Under the pieces are notes generated by a model. The model was not told the DNA's origin. It worked only from the letters and a program-made list of their open reading frames with translations, and ran no database searches. From NCBI RefSeq assembly GCF_000003815.2, contig NC_049995.1, positions 6,849,433 through 6,913,432 on the forward strand: DNA of 64,000 nucleotides, in the 5' to 3' direction. The stretch is from Branchiostoma floridae (lineage: Eukaryota; Chordata; Leptocardii; Amphioxiformes; Branchiostomatidae). This document shows, one piece after another, positions 1-64,000 of the stretch (positions within the stretch are counted from its first letter, which is position 1; each line of letters starts with the position of its first letter). The position numbers and the translations under genes are program-made.

Positions 1-530
1 TTTCATCTGCCATAAACCAGGAATAACATGGTTCCAAATGTGCAAGCACAACAAGAAGCATTGTGGGTGATAGGTGACGTCCCCTAACTAACACGGTTCT
101 TGTCTCAACCAAGCACGTTTCAGGGGTCTTTGACATATCACCAACAATGCATGTGTATTTGCTTACTACGGATTTAAATAAAGATCATCGCACTCACACT
201 AGCCAAACTAAATCACCTCTAGAAGCCCTTCGATTGGTCAAACCCATAGAAGCTTGATAGCCAACACCTCTAAGTCTGGAGAATTTGAATCTTGCTGATT
301 TATGCAAATGTGCTAACTTGGACCAATCACTGTCAGGCTGAACTGTCAGGGTGTTGGAGGCTGTTTGCATGGTGACAGAAAATGCTGAGCACTTATTGGA
401 TAGATTTTTGATGTAATTATGAATCCTGAGCTCTTATTGGTAGTTTTGGGAATGGTTCTCTTGAGTTAGAGGTGTATGGCCAGACTAAGCTTTTGCGGTG
501 GAGGCCCCTGACAGAGATTGTGTAACTCAC
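1..530 (-). other. Start of SCRIB intron 19; no exon seen
   Basis: Downstream of exon 19 no further coding exon is recognised. The next exons, including the PDZ domains, should lie to the left of the window. Confidence 0.6.
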
Positions 531-62660
<62,130 letters not shown>

Positions 62661-62724
62661 ATGGCGGCGTTTGGAACTATCCTAGTCATTTTGGGCACGT
62701 TGGACGTGGCGTTAGGGTATGTGG
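62661..62724 (+). CDS. CEMIP-like exon 1: start codon and signal peptide
   Basis: 64 nt, 21 codons plus one base, donor G|GTAAGT, phase 1. The context CCGGAATGG is compatible with a start. The core TILVILGTL is hydrophobic and GYVG is a plausible region for signal-peptidase cleavage. Confidence 0.78.
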
Positions 62725-63938
62725 GTAAGTGCAATGCTTCAATGTCTATTGCAAAGTTTGAGCAAATAATAGATACCACTGTATGCTGTTCTATCAATAA
62801 ATAGTGCATTGTAATGGACTAGTATTGTATAGCAATGTGTTGTAACTTAAGTCTTGAAATTGACCATTACATACCAATGGTAATGGGCTGAAGCGTTAAG
62901 CCTATGATAAGGTGGTGCTGCAATTTGGCCCCAATTCAAGTACAGTAACTTTTTAGCGATAGTGTAGGTGTATCAAGTAGACCAAAGAAACAAGACGCAG
63001 TCTTTGTTGAGTTTTGAAAGTGCGTGGTTTGCACGACCAATATACCAGTATATTTTGTCCGTGATTCCTTTTGCACGGTATATAACACAGCTATTAAAGT
63101 TCAGACGGGCCTCTTTGTTTTTCATACACAGTGACTATACTATGGTATGAACTCACACGATACAATATTGTAAACGTACACGATTTGGGCCTCCAACAAA
63201 GTTCATAACAGTATATGATAAACCGTACCTGTTAATTTTTATCAAAATCAACTTCGTACAAGGCCAAAATCGTGTGCCTGTGATTTCGTGCGATGCATAA
63301 ATTGAATGCCAATGCTACGAACTTGAACCATCTTACAACGGAGGCAGAAACATGATTTCAAAAATACTAGAAATATCAGAGTTAAATGTACATATAGTTT
63401 GCTGCATTTGTAGAGAAAGTTGTAGAAAAACGCATTACGACAGTAAAAGAAATTTGTTTCTTTTGCAGATACGGGTAAATATAATAATTAAAAAATGATA
63501 CTAATATAATATGATACAGCTGTGCAAGAGTGGCTAGAAGCTTAACAAGGTGGCCTCGAGCTCCATTTGACGAATTCACTATCGTTCTAGCGCAAATAAT
63601 ATAGATTTTTCAAGAATCATGTACAATTCATAATAACGTTGCATACATGAAATATTAAGTTTTGGAGAGTGAAGTGTAACAAACATGAATGAACTCAAAA
63701 TAGACTTAATTACAATGTACCCTCTTGTAATCGCTTTAAACTAAAATATGTATAAATAGGAAAAGGTTAAATAAACATATTTGTATGTATATATATATAA
63801 AAGGATGTCCGGACGCTGACGCAAGTTTGACACCCTGGGACCCCGGACATGACGAAACAGCTCGTGTCGTCATTTCCGCCGGACAAAACTACCTCCTGAT
63901 TGGTTCCGCAACATTTGAAAGTTTGGAGATCACAGGAG
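62661..63938 (+). CDS. CEMIP/CEMIP2-like gene, first two coding exons, continues past the right edge
   Basis: CEMIP (KIAA1199) and CEMIP2 (TMEM2) are large extracellular proteins with G8 and beta-helix domains, involved in hyaluronan degradation. Exon 1 (62661-62724) starts at ATGGCGGCG and encodes MAAFGTILVILGTLDVALGY then V, a signal-peptide-like hydrophobic segment, followed by GTAAGT. Exon 2 (63804-63938) is open for 45 codons in the matching phase: CPDADASLTPWDPGHDETAR, VVISAGQNYLLIGSATFESL, EITG. The CPD...L.PW.PGHD pattern and the following G8 start match the family. An N-terminal signal peptide rather than a membrane anchor favours the secreted CEMIP type. A stop codon follows the exon 2 donor, so splicing there is required. 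Confidence 0.85.
63804..63938 (+). CDS. CEMIP-like exon 2: mature N-terminus, start of G8 domain
   Basis: 135 nt, phase 1 to 1. The acceptor lies at the end of a TA-repeat (TATATATATAAAAG), a poor pyrimidine tract. The donor GGAG|GTTAGC is weak but forced, because the next codon in frame is TAG. Residues DPGHDE and the beta-strand-like NYLLIGSATFESLEI match the N-terminus of CEMIP. Confidence 0.85.
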
Positions 63939-64000
63939 GTTAGCGGATTTTATCGTATTTACGTCTACATTTCTTACCACTTGGCAGTTGGATTCTATAT

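Overview
This is animal genomic DNA, most likely from a lancelet (Branchiostoma). The evidence is intron-rich chordate-like coding sequence, an A/T-rich background, and many short inverted-repeat elements and tRNA-derived SINEs. The species call is inference; the genes are read directly.

Almost the whole window is the 5' two thirds of one gene on the minus strand, the orthologue of the polarity scaffold SCRIB (Scribble). I placed 19 coding exons from the start codon at 61274 down to 531. Reading frame and intron phase agree at every junction, giving 719 codons. Exons 1-11 (61274 to 17434) encode the N-terminal leucine-rich-repeat (LAP) region with 16 repeats. Exons 12-14 are three phase 1-1 exons that look like optional cassettes. 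Exons 15-19 encode the acidic linker before the PDZ domains. The PDZ domains and 3' end lie beyond position 1.

At the right end a second gene starts head to head on the plus strand. Two small exons (62661-62724 and 63804-63938) encode a signal peptide and the first part of a CEMIP/CEMIP2-like protein (KIAA1199 family, hyaluronan-degrading). No long ORF reveals it. The start codons are about 1.4 kb apart, so SCRIB and this gene probably share a bidirectional promoter region.

The introns (intron 3 alone is 20.5 kb) hold many mobile-element relics. There is a superfamily of 320-390 bp elements that share CAGGG(C/T)TCGAAATAC-type ends and 5-bp target duplications but have unrelated interiors. 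There are also a piggyBac-like TTAA element, a Kolobok-like TTAA element, a foldback element with minisatellite arms, nested SINEs, palindromic MITEs and a tandem 760-bp duplication.

The most unusual feature is in two neighbouring SCRIB introns. In each, the 3' splice site and first bases of the next exon have been copied in tandem back into the intron: 4 extra copies before exon 9, and about 15 before exon 11. The exon 9 copies carry TAG|GTAAGT, the motif of recursive splice sites. Four runs of N (1758-2132, 3168-3267, 58771-58873, 61832-61931) are assembly gaps.
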